A stretch of 64,000 nt of DNA from Anaerolinea thermophila (GTDB lineage: Bacteria; Chloroflexota; Anaerolineae; Anaerolineales; Anaerolineaceae), in assembly GCF_020723905.1 (NCBI RefSeq), contig NZ_DYHZ01000003.1, positions 124,001-188,000 of the forward strand. Direction: 5' to 3'. Both the position numbers and the translations under genes were made by a program. Shown here piece by piece: positions 39,900 to 49,687 of this stretch (position 1 is its first letter; the number at the start of each line of letters is the position of its first letter). Under the pieces are notes generated by a model. That model did no database searches. It saw only the letters and a program-made list of their open reading frames with translations, and was not told the DNA's origin.

Positions 39900-41293
39900 T
39901 CATTAAAAAACTGTCTCTCTTCTTTCTGATTAGCCTGCTCTTGCTTTTCAGTGTCTCTACTGTCAGTGCGCAAGACCAGACTCCATCTGCACCGGTGTAT
40001 ATTGTTCAATCCGGCGATACGATGTACACCATTGCGCTTCGATTTAATATTTCATTGAATGACCTGATTACGGCGAATCCTTCAATCAATCCTGATGTCC
40101 TACAGGCAGGTATGGAGATAGTCATTCCAGGTTTGAATGGTGTTAGTGGTATATTGAACACCGAATCCATCCCTTTAGGTCTGGGGTTGGATGATCTTGC
40201 GCGTTTCCGAAATGTCCCCAAAGACTTACTGATTAAACTCAACAAGATAACCAGCCCGGCGGAAGTATATGCGGGTTCAAACCTGATCATCCCTCAAGAA
40301 GAACAGCCTTCTTACATGGCGGGTTTGGGAAAATTATCCCCTCAACACAGTCTCCTTCAGGTAGCAGCAGAAAAGAGTTTGAATCCCTGGACAATTGCTC
40401 TGGCGCATCAGCAAAACAATCCACAGATCATTCTTTCAGGGGAGATGCTCTACTCACCCTCGAAAGAAGAAGTGCCGCCTCCTAATCCATTAATGCCTGT
40501 TGTGCAGTCGGTTGTGTTGTCTCCGTTACCTCTTGTTCAGGGACGTACGGTGGTGGTTACCGTTTCTACATCTCAACCGGTGGAAATTTCGGGTGCATTA
40601 AATGGCAGATCGCTTCAGTTTTTCCCAAATGGGGAAAATGAGGTGGTTGCCATACAGGGCATCCATGCCATGACAGAACCTGGATTGATTCCCTTTGGTA
40701 TCCAGGTGCAAACTTCAGATGGGAATGTTCTTCGTTTTCAACAGGATATTCTTCTCATGTCGGGGTATTATCCTCAAGATCCACCCCTCTCTGTCGATCC
40801 GGCTACGATAGCACCCGAAAACACTAAACCGGAAGACGACTTGATACGGGAAATTGTCTCAAAAGTCACACCTCAAAAATTATGGCAAGGTATGTTTACC
40901 TTACCTGTGGATGAGCCGGTTTGCATCCGCTCCGGATATGGTAATCGTCGTTCATATAATGGTAGCCCTTACACCTATTTCCATACAGGATTGGATTACG
41001 GGGTTTGCGCGAATTTAAATATTCGTGCACCAGCCGCTGGTGTGGTTGTTTATACAGGAGACTTAACTGTAAGAGGAAAATCTACCATCATTGATCATGG
41101 CTGGGGAATTTTCAGTGGTATATGGCATCAGCAGGAAATTCTGGTTAAGGTAGGAGACAAAGTTGAGCCTGGACAGTTGATTGGGCTGATAGGAGGCACG
41201 GGGAGGGTTACGGGACCGCATCTCCATTGGGAAGTATGGGCAAATGGGGTTCAGGTCAACCCTCAACAATGGTTAGAACAAAGTTTTCCCTGA
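39896..41293 (+). CDS. LysM-domain M23 family peptidase
   Basis: Signal peptide; YIVQSGDTMYTIALRFNISLNDLITANP; FHTGLDYGV...GGTGRVTGPHLHWEVWANG. Confidence 0.92.
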   Translation: MIIKKLSLFFLISLLLLFSVSTVSAQDQTPSAPVYIVQSGDTMYTIALRFNISLNDLITANPSINPDVLQAGMEIVIPGLNGVSGILNTESIPLGLGLDDLARFRNVPKDLLIKLNKITSPAEVYAGSNLIIPQEEQPSYMAGLGKLSPQHSLLQVAAEKSLNPWTIALAHQQNNPQIILSGEMLYSPSKEEVPPPNPLMPVVQSVVLSPLPLVQGRTVVVTVSTSQPVEISGALNGRSLQFFPNGENEVVAIQGIHAMTEPGLIPFGIQVQTSDGNVLRFQQDILLMSGYYPQDPPLSVDPATIAPENTKPEDDLIREIVSKVTPQKLWQGMFTLPVDEPVCIRSGYGNRRSYNGSPYTYFHTGLDYGVCANLNIRAPAAGVVVYTGDLTVRGKSTIIDHGWGIFSGIWHQQEILVKVGDKVEPGQLIGLIGGTGRVTGPHLHWEVWANGVQVNPQQWLEQSFP

Positions 41294-41338
41294 AATGTAA
41301 AGTATAATTGGAACGACTCCGAAGAATGCGGGTGAAAC

Positions 41339-42925
41339 ATGAAAGGAAATACCACAGGTTTGATCGAACGATACTGGCAGGACTTTAAAATTCAAGAAGA
41401 GGACCTTGAATTTATTTATAACTATCTTTTGGAAACCGAAATTCCTTTGACAACGGAAGAACTGGTATCTCTTCTGGTAAAAGAACGCATTCGTCGAGAG
41501 AAAGAAACCCTCAGGAAAAAACAAGAGAGTGCAGGTGCCATCTATTACCCCAGAGAGGTTTATTCTATAGGGCAGGTTATACAATTCCCGGTATTGAATT
41601 GGGAAAAAGGAAAAGTTCTCCAGATTCGCCCGGGGTATAACCCTGAATTACCCCCATTTCAGGTTATGGAAGTGCAACTGGAGAGCGGGGAAATGAAATC
41701 CTTTGCCATGGGATTGGACGCCCATGCTTTGAATGACCTTCCTGTACAGATAGATGAGGACACACTCTTTGACGAAAAAACGGTTTTCAGTCAGTTTGGG
41801 GTAATTTTACAGCGCCGGATTGAAGAACAGTTATCTTCTAATCCTGATCTGGTCCGAATTGCAGGAAGATGGTTCCCTCGGGCGTTGCTGGTAGATATTC
41901 ATGTAGGACATTTGAATCTTGCTGAAGCCATTTTGGAAATGGAAGGGGGCGGCCCACTTCCTACTCGGGTTCTTATGGAACAATTGGATTTACCCAAAGA
42001 TGTAAATCCGAAACTGATCGAGTTCTCGCTCAACCTTGCATTGCAGGAAGATGAACGCTTTGATGAAGTTGGTCCTGCGGGAAAAATTCTCTGGTTCCTG
42101 AAGCGTATGGAGCCGCAGGACGTTCAAACTCCCCCGGTCTACCTTCAATATACTCCACAACCTTATGATCAACAGCAAGTGCTTCCTCTTTTAGAGCAGT
42201 TTGAGGGTTCAGTTGTAGATGAACTTGACACCCAAATCTGCCCTAAGGTGGGAGAAGAAGAAGCAACACTTGCCCTCTTATATCCTCACTTCCGTTCCGG
42301 GACTTTGCCTTTGTGTGACGCATTTTATCGATTCTTCCCTACTGCCTATGAGTCCCCCCGTGTACAGTTTACGTTTGTAGACGAACAACGAGGAGAAAAA
42401 TTCTCTGGATGGGTGGTACGTCCATTTCGCTATGTGTACGGCTTGAGGGATTGGTTCTTAAAAAATGAGTGTATTCCGGGCTCTTTAATTACCATCCGCA
42501 GAGGTGCAGAAGCCGGAGAGGTGATTATCCGAGCCAATCGAAAGAGACCGACCCGTGAGTGGATGAGGACTGTTGTGATTGGTTCTGATGGGGGAATTGT
42601 CTTCACCATGCTGAAACACAATATCAGCACGCTGGTAGATGAACGCATGGGACTGGTGATCAGCGATCAGAATGCTTTGGATCAGGTTTGGCAAAGTTCA
42701 AAACACCGAAGTTCATTAAAAAATGTTACCCGTGCCATGATGAGGGAATTGGCGAAACTTAGCCCACAAGGACATGTCCACGCTCAGGAACTGTACGCTG
42801 CGGTCAATGTGGTCAAGCGTGTTCCCCCCGGACTGATTTTGAGCATTTTGCTGGAAAGTCCCTGGGCAACCCATTTGGGAGATCTGTATTTCCGCTTTGC
42901 TGAAATTTCAGAAAGTGAGGAATAA
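41339..42925 (+). CDS. Conserved hypothetical protein
   Basis: 528-aa ORF, no confident family. Confidence 0.65.
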   Translation: MKGNTTGLIERYWQDFKIQEEDLEFIYNYLLETEIPLTTEELVSLLVKERIRREKETLRKKQESAGAIYYPREVYSIGQVIQFPVLNWEKGKVLQIRPGYNPELPPFQVMEVQLESGEMKSFAMGLDAHALNDLPVQIDEDTLFDEKTVFSQFGVILQRRIEEQLSSNPDLVRIAGRWFPRALLVDIHVGHLNLAEAILEMEGGGPLPTRVLMEQLDLPKDVNPKLIEFSLNLALQEDERFDEVGPAGKILWFLKRMEPQDVQTPPVYLQYTPQPYDQQQVLPLLEQFEGSVVDELDTQICPKVGEEEATLALLYPHFRSGTLPLCDAFYRFFPTAYESPRVQFTFVDEQRGEKFSGWVVRPFRYVYGLRDWFLKNECIPGSLITIRRGAEAGEVIIRANRKRPTREWMRTVVIGSDGGIVFTMLKHNISTLVDERMGLVISDQNALDQVWQSSKHRSSLKNVTRAMMRELAKLSPQGHVHAQELYAAVNVVKRVPPGLILSILLESPWATHLGDLYFRFAEISESEE

Positions 42926-42927
42926 TC

Positions 42928-43365
42928 ATGCCCGAAATCAAACGCTTTACCTTGATGAAACCTACAATGGATACTCCTTTCTACATTGACTTCAACTGGT
43001 GGAGTGAACAGGGACAGGATCCGAATGTATTCCTGCAGGAATATCTTTGCCCGGAACATCAGGCGGCGTTTGAACAAAATCAGAGCGTAAAAATTGATTG
43101 GGTTGACCCACAAACTGGGGAAGTCCTTTCTGTGGATGGTTTGCAACATGTCTTAATCCAGCATTGCGCCAGACAACCCGATTTTATTAATAAGCACACC
43201 TCTCTGGTTGACGCAGTATTTCGAATCTTATTAGCCAGCGGAAATACTCCTATGACACCTGTTCAGTTAAGCAAAGAGATTGGTAAACCCGCTGATCTGA
43301 TTTTACGGACACTATCCAGCGGCCGAATTTTTATGGGAATTCGCCCTAAATTTGTTCAAAAGTAG
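42928..43365 (+). CDS. Conserved hypothetical protein
   Basis: 145-aa ORF starting 2 nt after the preceding stop; C-terminal region HTH-like (TPVQLSKEIGKPADLILRTLS). Confidence 0.65.
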   Translation: MPEIKRFTLMKPTMDTPFYIDFNWWSEQGQDPNVFLQEYLCPEHQAAFEQNQSVKIDWVDPQTGEVLSVDGLQHVLIQHCARQPDFINKHTSLVDAVFRILLASGNTPMTPVQLSKEIGKPADLILRTLSSGRIFMGIRPKFVQK

Positions 43366-43368
43366 ACA

Positions 43369-43833
43369 ATGCAATTAACTTCTGCGGCGATTGAATACCT
43401 GAGACAAAAAAATATTCCATTTTCCACCATTATTCATCCAACGAATCTGACAACACTGGACGAGATAGCCCGTTTTCGTGGGCAAACGATTTCTCAAATA
43501 ATTCGTTCCCTTGTATTTCGGTACTCTGATAAAGACTACGTTCTTGTGCTTGCCCAGGCCGGAAATAATGTGGATTGGAAGACTTTGAGAGATACATTAG
43601 GGGTGAGAAGAATCACTACGGCGACACCGGATGAGGTGTTCAGAATTACCGGCTACATAACTGGCTCAGTTTCCCCCTTTGGACTGTTACAGAAAATACC
43701 GGTGTTTGTAAGCCGCAAAATCCTTCAAGAAGAAATTGTGTCAACAGGTTCGGGAATCCCTCAAGTTGCTTTGGTCCTTCTGGTGAAACATTTCTTTCAG
43801 GCATTGGAAGATTACCAACTGGCGGATTTCTAA
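43369..43833 (+). CDS. YbaK/EbsC (aminoacyl-tRNA deacylase) family protein
   Basis: TLDEIARFRGQTISQIIRSLVFR...TATPDEVFRITGYITGSVSPFGL. Confidence 0.88.
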   Translation: MQLTSAAIEYLRQKNIPFSTIIHPTNLTTLDEIARFRGQTISQIIRSLVFRYSDKDYVLVLAQAGNNVDWKTLRDTLGVRRITTATPDEVFRITGYITGSVSPFGLLQKIPVFVSRKILQEEIVSTGSGIPQVALVLLVKHFFQALEDYQLADF

Positions 43834-44540
43834 ACCGAACGCAGGTGTGGGGGAAGATAAGAAACAAAATTGTGAAACACCAAAACAGGTTCATCGCCTT
43901 CAAAGTCAAGGCGACTGATGCCTGCATTATTCAGGCGAAACCATAAGGGACGAAGTCCTTCCAGCCCCATCACTGCAACAAGGAAGTGCACATAAAAACC
44001 GGCATGGCTGACAACAGCCACGCAATCATCCGATCCTCCATGTCTTTCCAGAAGTTCTTTAAGCACTCTTCGTGCTCGCACATCTCTTTCCCCTTCTTCC
44101 TCAAAAGCACGATTCCACCAGCCATTTTCATGAATATAATTTTCTGTGAGCAGGTCAGGGAACCATTCCTGCACCTGCGCAAGGTTTATTCCCGGGCGAG
44201 GGTCTTTTTCTCCGGTAATCGGGTTTGTCAGATACATTCCACCGCATTCATGCCAGTCTTTCCACACCCTTAGAGGCTTTCCAATGGCTTGAGAAATTTG
44301 TGTGCCTGTAGCAATGGCTCTATACATGGGACTGCAGTAAAGATGTGTGATGGGAAATCCGCCCTGATTGTTTTTTTCAGTAGGATCACTGCCTCTATAC
44401 AAAAATTCGGCAAGCCGTTGGGCTTGTATCTTTCCTAAATCGCTTAAACGAGGGTCATCAGAACGTCCATTTTCTGAACCTGTTCTTTCATAGAGAGCAT
44501 TGTTTTCAGATTGAGCATGACGGATGAAATATAATTTCAT
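43830..44540 (-). CDS. Histidine phosphatase family protein
   Basis: LYFIRHAQSENNAL; LYCSPMYRAIATG; VAVVSHAGF. Confidence 0.9.
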   Translation of the reverse strand: MKLYFIRHAQSENNALYERTGSENGRSDDPRLSDLGKIQAQRLAEFLYRGSDPTEKNNQGGFPITHLYCSPMYRAIATGTQISQAIGKPLRVWKDWHECGGMYLTNPITGEKDPRPGINLAQVQEWFPDLLTENYIHENGWWNRAFEEEGERDVRARRVLKELLERHGGSDDCVAVVSHAGFYVHFLVAVMGLEGLRPLWFRLNNAGISRLDFEGDEPVLVFHNFVSYLPPHLRSV

Positions 44541-44691
44541 TTACCCTGACCTTTCCTTGGAGTTTCGGAGTACAATTTTACCATTCTCATTTGAGTCAAT
44601 CATGGTGGTCCTTACCTCCATGTTATTGATTTGACGTTGTCTTTCTAAAAGGATTCTGGACAAGGAACTGCTTTTTTCAGGAAGGCAAACT

Positions 44692-45924
44692 GTGAAATCT
44701 ATCCGGGAACTCTATCGTATTGGACACGGACCCTCCAGCAGTCATACCATGGGTCCTCGCCGGGCGGCGGAAATTTTTAAACAACGAAATCCTGAAGCCA
44801 GAAAATTTCGCGTGGTCCTTTATTCCAGCCTTGCTGCTACAGGAAAGGGACACTTAACAGATGTTGCTATTCAGGAGGCTTTATCTCCTCTCCCTGTGGA
44901 AATTTTATGGTTTCCAGATCGACAACTTCCCCTACATCCTAATGGGATGGAATGGTTTGCCATAGGGGATGACGATGCGATTCTGTCCAGATGGGTGGTT
45001 TACAGCATTGGTGGGGGTGCCTTGCGCGTGGAAGGGGAACCTGAAGAAGATTTCCCTGATATCTATCCTCTTACTACCCTCCAGGAGATAATGAAAGAGT
45101 GCATTCGTTATGGCAAGACATTCTGGGAGTATGTTATAGAGGTTGAGGGGGAGGGAATATGGGATTATCTTCGAGAAGTGAATCAGGTGATGCATCAGGC
45201 TATACAGAGGGGCATTGAAACAGAAGGCGTTTTGCCTGGCGGATTGGGGCTTCCTCGCAGGGCGTGGACCTTTTATCGGAAAATTTCCTTAAGCGGCGGT
45301 TACCTGGTCAAAGAAGGCTACATCCCGGCATATGCTTTGGCAGTTGCTGAGGAAAACGCTGCAGGCGGTCTGGTCGTTACTGCGCCCACATGCGGTTCCA
45401 GTGGGGTCCTGCCTGCGGTCATCAGACACATTGAAGATACTATCCCTACGACGGAGTCTCAGGTCTTGAGGGCGCTGGCAACTGCGGGTTTAATCGGTAA
45501 TCTGGTCAAAGAAAACGCTTCCATTTCTGGGGCAGAAGTAGGATGTCAGGGGGAAATTGGGACAGCCTGTGCCATGGCAGCCGCTGCTGCGGCTCAATTG
45601 ATGGGTGGCTCAGTTCGCCAGATCGAATACGCCGCTGAAATGGGATTGGAACATCACCTGGGTTTAACCTGTGACCCGGTGAATGGATTGGTTCAAATAC
45701 CCTGTATTGAACGAAATGTCTTTGCGGCAACCCGGGCACTAGATTGCGCCACGTTTGCTTGTTACTCCGATGGCAATCATCGCGTATCTTTTGATGAGGT
45801 CGTACGCGTGATGAAGCAGACCGGTCATGATCTACCTTCTTTGTATAGAGAAACAGCGGTAGGCGGACTGGCTACCGCCTACCGGCTTCCTCCGCAAAAG
45901 CCAGAAAATCCTACTCCACTGTAA
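44692..45924 (+). CDS. L-serine ammonia-lyase, iron-sulfur dependent (single chain)
   Basis: [77 protein letters not shown] start. Confidence 0.92.
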   Translation: MKSIRELYRIGHGPSSSHTMGPRRAAEIFKQRNPEARKFRVVLYSSLAATGKGHLTDVAIQEALSPLPVEILWFPDRQLPLHPNGMEWFAIGDDDAILSRWVVYSIGGGALRVEGEPEEDFPDIYPLTTLQEIMKECIRYGKTFWEYVIEVEGEGIWDYLREVNQVMHQAIQRGIETEGVLPGGLGLPRRAWTFYRKISLSGGYLVKEGYIPAYALAVAEENAAGGLVVTAPTCGSSGVLPAVIRHIEDTIPTTESQVLRALATAGLIGNLVKENASISGAEVGCQGEIGTACAMAAAAAAQLMGGSVRQIEYAAEMGLEHHLGLTCDPVNGLVQIPCIERNVFAATRALDCATFACYSDGNHRVSFDEVVRVMKQTGHDLPSLYRETAVGGLATAYRLPPQKPENPTPL

Positions 45925-47752
45925 CCGATTTTGCCAGATTACGCGGCTGATCGACGTCCAGACCGCGCAAGGTGGCAATATGATATGCAAGAATTTGTAA
46001 TGGAATCACCGTGATGACAGGGCTGAGCAGCCAGGGGGTTTCAGGGATCCACAGAACATAATCTGCCAGTTCTCTCGCTTTCTCATCCCCGTCTGTTGCC
46101 ACGACTACAACGATTCCCCCGCGTGCTTTAACCTGTTCAACCTGACTGATCATTTTATCATACCAGGGGTCTCTCGGGGCAATGGCAATGACAGGCATGT
46201 TTTTGTCCACCAGGGCAATTGGCCCATGCTTCATTTCACCTGCAGGATACGCTTCAGCGTGGATGTAGGAAATTTCTTTTAACTTGAGGGCGCCTTCATA
46301 GGCGATGGGCATGTTAATGCCCCTGCCCAGATAGAGAGCATTATGGGTGTCCTTCAGGGCATAAGCAACTTTCTTTATCTCTTCTTCTCGATCCAGACAT
46401 TTACCTGCCAGGTCGGGAATCAGAGATAAATCTGTGACCAGACGTTTTCTCTCTCTGGAAGTCAATTCCCCACGAAGGTCGCCCAGTAAAACTGCCAGCA
46501 TATAGAGATCAACCAGAGGAGCAGTGAATGCTTTGGTTGAAGCAACTCCAATTTCCGGACCCACCTGCATGGAGATACACCCATCTGCCAGACGCATGGC
46601 TTGAGATCCAATTGCATTGACGATGGACCAGAGCATAGCGCCTTTTTTGCGGGCTTCTTCCATTGCCGCCAGGGTGTCGGCAGTTTCGCCGGATTGACTG
46701 ATGGCTAAAACAACAGTATTGGAGTCTACCAATGGATCACGGTAGCGAAATTCTGAAGCAATATCTACTTCTACAGGAATTTTAGCAATCCGTTCAATCA
46801 TGACTTTTCCAACCATTCCCGCATGTGCCGCAGTGCCGCAAGCAGTGATGATTATTTTTTGAATCTTTCTGGCTTTTTCAGCGGTTATGTTGAGAGTGTC
46901 CAGATGAATGCGTCCTTCATCGAAATCAACTCTACCTGCAAGGGTATCTGTGAGAGAACGAACTTGTTCATGAATTTCCTTTTGCATGAAGTGACGGTAT
47001 TCGCCTTTCTCCGCTGCTACAGGATCCCATGAAATATTATGAATCTGAGGGGTTACCCGTTCCCCATTTAAGGTCTCTACCTTGACATCATGCTGAGTAA
47101 CAATGGCCATCTGCCCGGATTCAAGGAATATAACCCGTCGGGTGTGTTCTAAAATGGCGGGGATGTCTGAAGCAATGAACATCTCACCCTCGCCAAACCC
47201 TATGACCACGCCGCCAGCATTCCCTATTCTGGCAGCAATGATTTTATCGGGCTCTCGGGATGACATAATGACAATGCCATGTGCCCCTTTAAGTTGCTTT
47301 AGGGCTTGCCTGGAGGCTTCTACCAGTCCGGAGGAATTGGAATAGTATCGTTCTACAAGATGAACAATGGTTTCTGTATCGGTATCTGACCGGAATTGAA
47401 CGCCTTCTGAAGACAGTTCTTCTTTAAGTTCCAGAAAGTTTTCCACAATTCCGTTATGTACCACAACAAAATCGCCATTTGAACTCAGATGAGGATGAGC
47501 GTTTCGTGCGGAAGGCTCTCCGTGAGTTGCCCAGCGCGTATGTCCAATACCCATCTTTCCAAATACAGGTTGACTCTCAAGCAGAGCGGCCAGTTTGGAG
47601 AGTTTGCCTGCTTCTCGGCGAATCTCAATTTTTCCGTTTTGCATTACCGCTAATCCGGCGGAATCATATCCGCGGTATTCCAGTCTTTTCAGTCCGTTGA
47701 GGATGATCGGTGTGGCGTTTTGCTCACCGATGTACCCTACGATTCCACACAT
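45911..47752 (-). CDS. glmS: Glutamine--fructose-6-phosphate aminotransferase (isomerizing)
   Basis: MCGIVGYIGEQNATPIILNGLKRLEYRGYDSAG; ISQSGETADTLAAMEEA; ends [13 protein letters not shown]. Confidence 0.97.
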   Translation of the reverse strand: MCGIVGYIGEQNATPIILNGLKRLEYRGYDSAGLAVMQNGKIEIRREAGKLSKLAALLESQPVFGKMGIGHTRWATHGEPSARNAHPHLSSNGDFVVVHNGIVENFLELKEELSSEGVQFRSDTDTETIVHLVERYYSNSSGLVEASRQALKQLKGAHGIVIMSSREPDKIIAARIGNAGGVVIGFGEGEMFIASDIPAILEHTRRVIFLESGQMAIVTQHDVKVETLNGERVTPQIHNISWDPVAAEKGEYRHFMQKEIHEQVRSLTDTLAGRVDFDEGRIHLDTLNITAEKARKIQKIIITACGTAAHAGMVGKVMIERIAKIPVEVDIASEFRYRDPLVDSNTVVLAISQSGETADTLAAMEEARKKGAMLWSIVNAIGSQAMRLADGCISMQVGPEIGVASTKAFTAPLVDLYMLAVLLGDLRGELTSRERKRLVTDLSLIPDLAGKCLDREEEIKKVAYALKDTHNALYLGRGINMPIAYEGALKLKEISYIHAEAYPAGEMKHGPIALVDKNMPVIAIAPRDPWYDKMISQVEQVKARGGIVVVVATDGDEKARELADYVLWIPETPWLLSPVITVIPLQILAYHIATLRGLDVDQPRNLAKSVTVE

Positions 47753-47838
47753 GAGAACCTCCTGAATGTCTCGATCTATCAAAATATTGACCTACTTTCA
47801 AGGAAAACCCGAAAGCCGTAGAAATTAGACGATTAATT

Positions 47839-47985
47839 GGGGGGATGTCAGGATTCCTCCTGGAAGGCTTCCGCTGATCTCTCGATTTTCCCGGCTGTTC
47901 TGCCGGTTAGCTCCATCTTGCGATGGAGAACCTTCTTCCTCGTCAATCTATCCTCAACCCCCTGCGGATAGATCCATGCGCTTAA
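47839..47985 (-). ncRNA. glmS ribozyme-like self-cleaving riboswitch, divergent
   Basis: 5' of glmS. Minus strand AA|GCGC, P1 TCTATCC/GGATAGA, TTGACGAGG, P2 GAAGG/CCTTC, core ATCGAGAGATCAGCGGAAG (compare AUCGAGACAUCGGCGGGUG recalled from the T. tengcongensis glmS ribozyme), P3 CAGGA-GGAA-TCCTG, and a possible L1 GGGGG / 3' CCCCCC pseudoknot. Confidence 0.83.
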
Positions 47986-48109
47986 ACATCCCATCTTCGA
48001 CAAATAAATATCTTATTATGTTTCGATAAGGGGCACCTCCATTTGCCAGAATTTGCCTGATTATAATGCAAAATCGGCGAGTCAGGATTTAAGGGCTTTT
48101 ACGGGGAGT

Positions 48110-48620
48110 GGATCAAAACTGGGTTAAGATAGAGGAATGATCGAGTGCCCAAAATGCTATCGAACAGAACGACAAAATCGGGCTGGGAAAACAGAGAGCG
48201 AAAGTCAACGCTATCGCTGCATGTTTTGCCAGATTCGATATACACCGGAACCGAAGTCACGGGCTTACCCGGAAGAGATGCGGCAGAGAGCCATTCAGAT
48301 GTATGTGGATGGGATGAACTATTCATTTTCATCGGGGAGAAAAAACAATCTACATCTTCACCATTGTAGATCGGGCCACCCGTTGCTATCTGGGTTTCAA
48401 AGTGGTCTGGGGAAGAACGCAACACGCTGCTCAGGAGATGGTAGATGAAGCGTCCAAAGCTAGGCGCTGCTACCGCGATGCTTTTAATGCCTATGAGCGT
48501 CTGTGGTATCACGGGGGCATCTATGAAGTCTCCCAGGGCAAAACGGACACCTATTCCGTTGAAGGGGAACAACCCACCTTAATGTTTTTTCGATAGTCCC
48601 CACTCAGTTGTTTTGTTACC
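48110..48620 (+). mobile_element. Degenerate IS1-family-like element
   Basis: InsA-like zinc finger CPKCYRTERQNRAGKTESESQRYRCMFC...YPEEMRQRAIQMYVDGMN, then in another frame RDAFNAYERLWYHGG...TDTYSVEGEQPTLMF; related imperfect ends (GGATCAAAACTGGGT and RC GGTAACAAAACAACTGAGT). Confidence 0.75.
48137..48596 (+). pseudogene. IS1-like transposase pseudogene (frameshifted, internally deleted)
   Basis: Transposase similarity spread over several frames; C-terminal YSVEG motif remains. Confidence 0.75.
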
Positions 48621-48680
48621 AGATCATTTCCCCGGTTGTGATGTTCCTGTTCATTCCATGCCCGGGTTCATGTGCGACCT

Positions 48681-49421
48681 TCAGGATTCGATTGTGACCA
48701 ACCGAACCCCATTTGGACGAATCTGCCGAAACGTTGCCCCCTGGCGAATCAGAGGCAGAATACGTTCCGAATTTTCCACAAGGCTGCCTGAAAGTACGTC
48801 AATGCCGAAATCAAAGAGGAGCGGTGAAAGGGGGGTGCTTGGTCCCAGGAGAAGAACCTTTGCCCCCTGTTTGCGGAGGTTGAACACACTTTCAAAGGTG
48901 TGGTTGATCAGCGTGGTGGCGGTAATTGCCAGAATATCTGCCTGAGGGATAATTTCCGGTGCCATGGAAGCGGGCAAGTCCTCTCCCTGTGGATGAAGTT
49001 CCAGCACCCATAATTCTTTTACCTGATTTTTAAGTTGAGACACAAAAGGAAAATGTCCAATTAAGGCAACTTTTTTATCTTTGCCGTGTCTGATAATATA
49101 CTCCTCAGCGGGTAAATCTACAAAATGATGTACTGGTGGAAGTAAGGCGTTAATGGTAGCCAGACCGATTCCCGTCTCAGTGTAGCTCTGTGAATAAACC
49201 AGATGTGCCAGTTCAAGTGCAGAACGATTCTCTAACCGCCCGGCCTCCTCTACAGCAGGATAACGAGCATGCTCCCACTCCGGGTTTGTAAGTGTGGCGG
49301 CAAGCCCGCTTTTGACCTTCCCTTCCTGTTCTATCATCACCATCGTCCAGAAAAGCCCGACTTCTACACCGATGACCCGGGCATCTGATACTGTCTCAAT
49401 GAGTCGATCAAAAATTTCCAT
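48681..49421 (-). CDS. DUF364 (Rossmann-like, putative metal-chelation) family protein
   Basis: KVALIGHFPFVSQLKNQ; ILAITATTLINHTFESVFNLRKQGAKVLLLGPSTPLSPLLFDFGIDVLSG. Confidence 0.75.
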   Translation of the reverse strand: MEIFDRLIETVSDARVIGVEVGLFWTMVMIEQEGKVKSGLAATLTNPEWEHARYPAVEEAGRLENRSALELAHLVYSQSYTETGIGLATINALLPPVHHFVDLPAEEYIIRHGKDKKVALIGHFPFVSQLKNQVKELWVLELHPQGEDLPASMAPEIIPQADILAITATTLINHTFESVFNLRKQGAKVLLLGPSTPLSPLLFDFGIDVLSGSLVENSERILPLIRQGATFRQIRPNGVRLVTIES

Positions 49422-49644
49422 CGAAACACCACCTTTTCTGTGTTAAAAAGCAAAAAGTTCTCTGGATAGCCGTTTTGAAAAAAGTATTCTGTCTTAACGG
49501 GTCCTCCAGGACAATGAGGAATGGGAAATTTCTTCATCTCCTATGAGCAGAAAATGCATGTTGACTGTCATTATATCTTTATTAATTTTCTCGGAGAATT
49601 TTTACATACTCTATATTCCTCACCGATCAGTCATCGACAAAAAA

Positions 49645-49672
49645 ATCGGGCAGGTTGTCCTTGCCCGATGAG
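49645..49672 (-). terminator. Rho-independent terminator after the XRE-cupin-NifX gene
   Basis: Minus strand ATCGGGCA...TGCCCGAT followed by TTTTTT. Confidence 0.85.
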
Positions 49673-49687
49673 AAGCCTGAAATTGGT

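Noticed and set aside
44580-44691. Possible riboswitch before the serine dehydratase
   Set aside because: No recognisable glycine or other riboswitch core in the leader.
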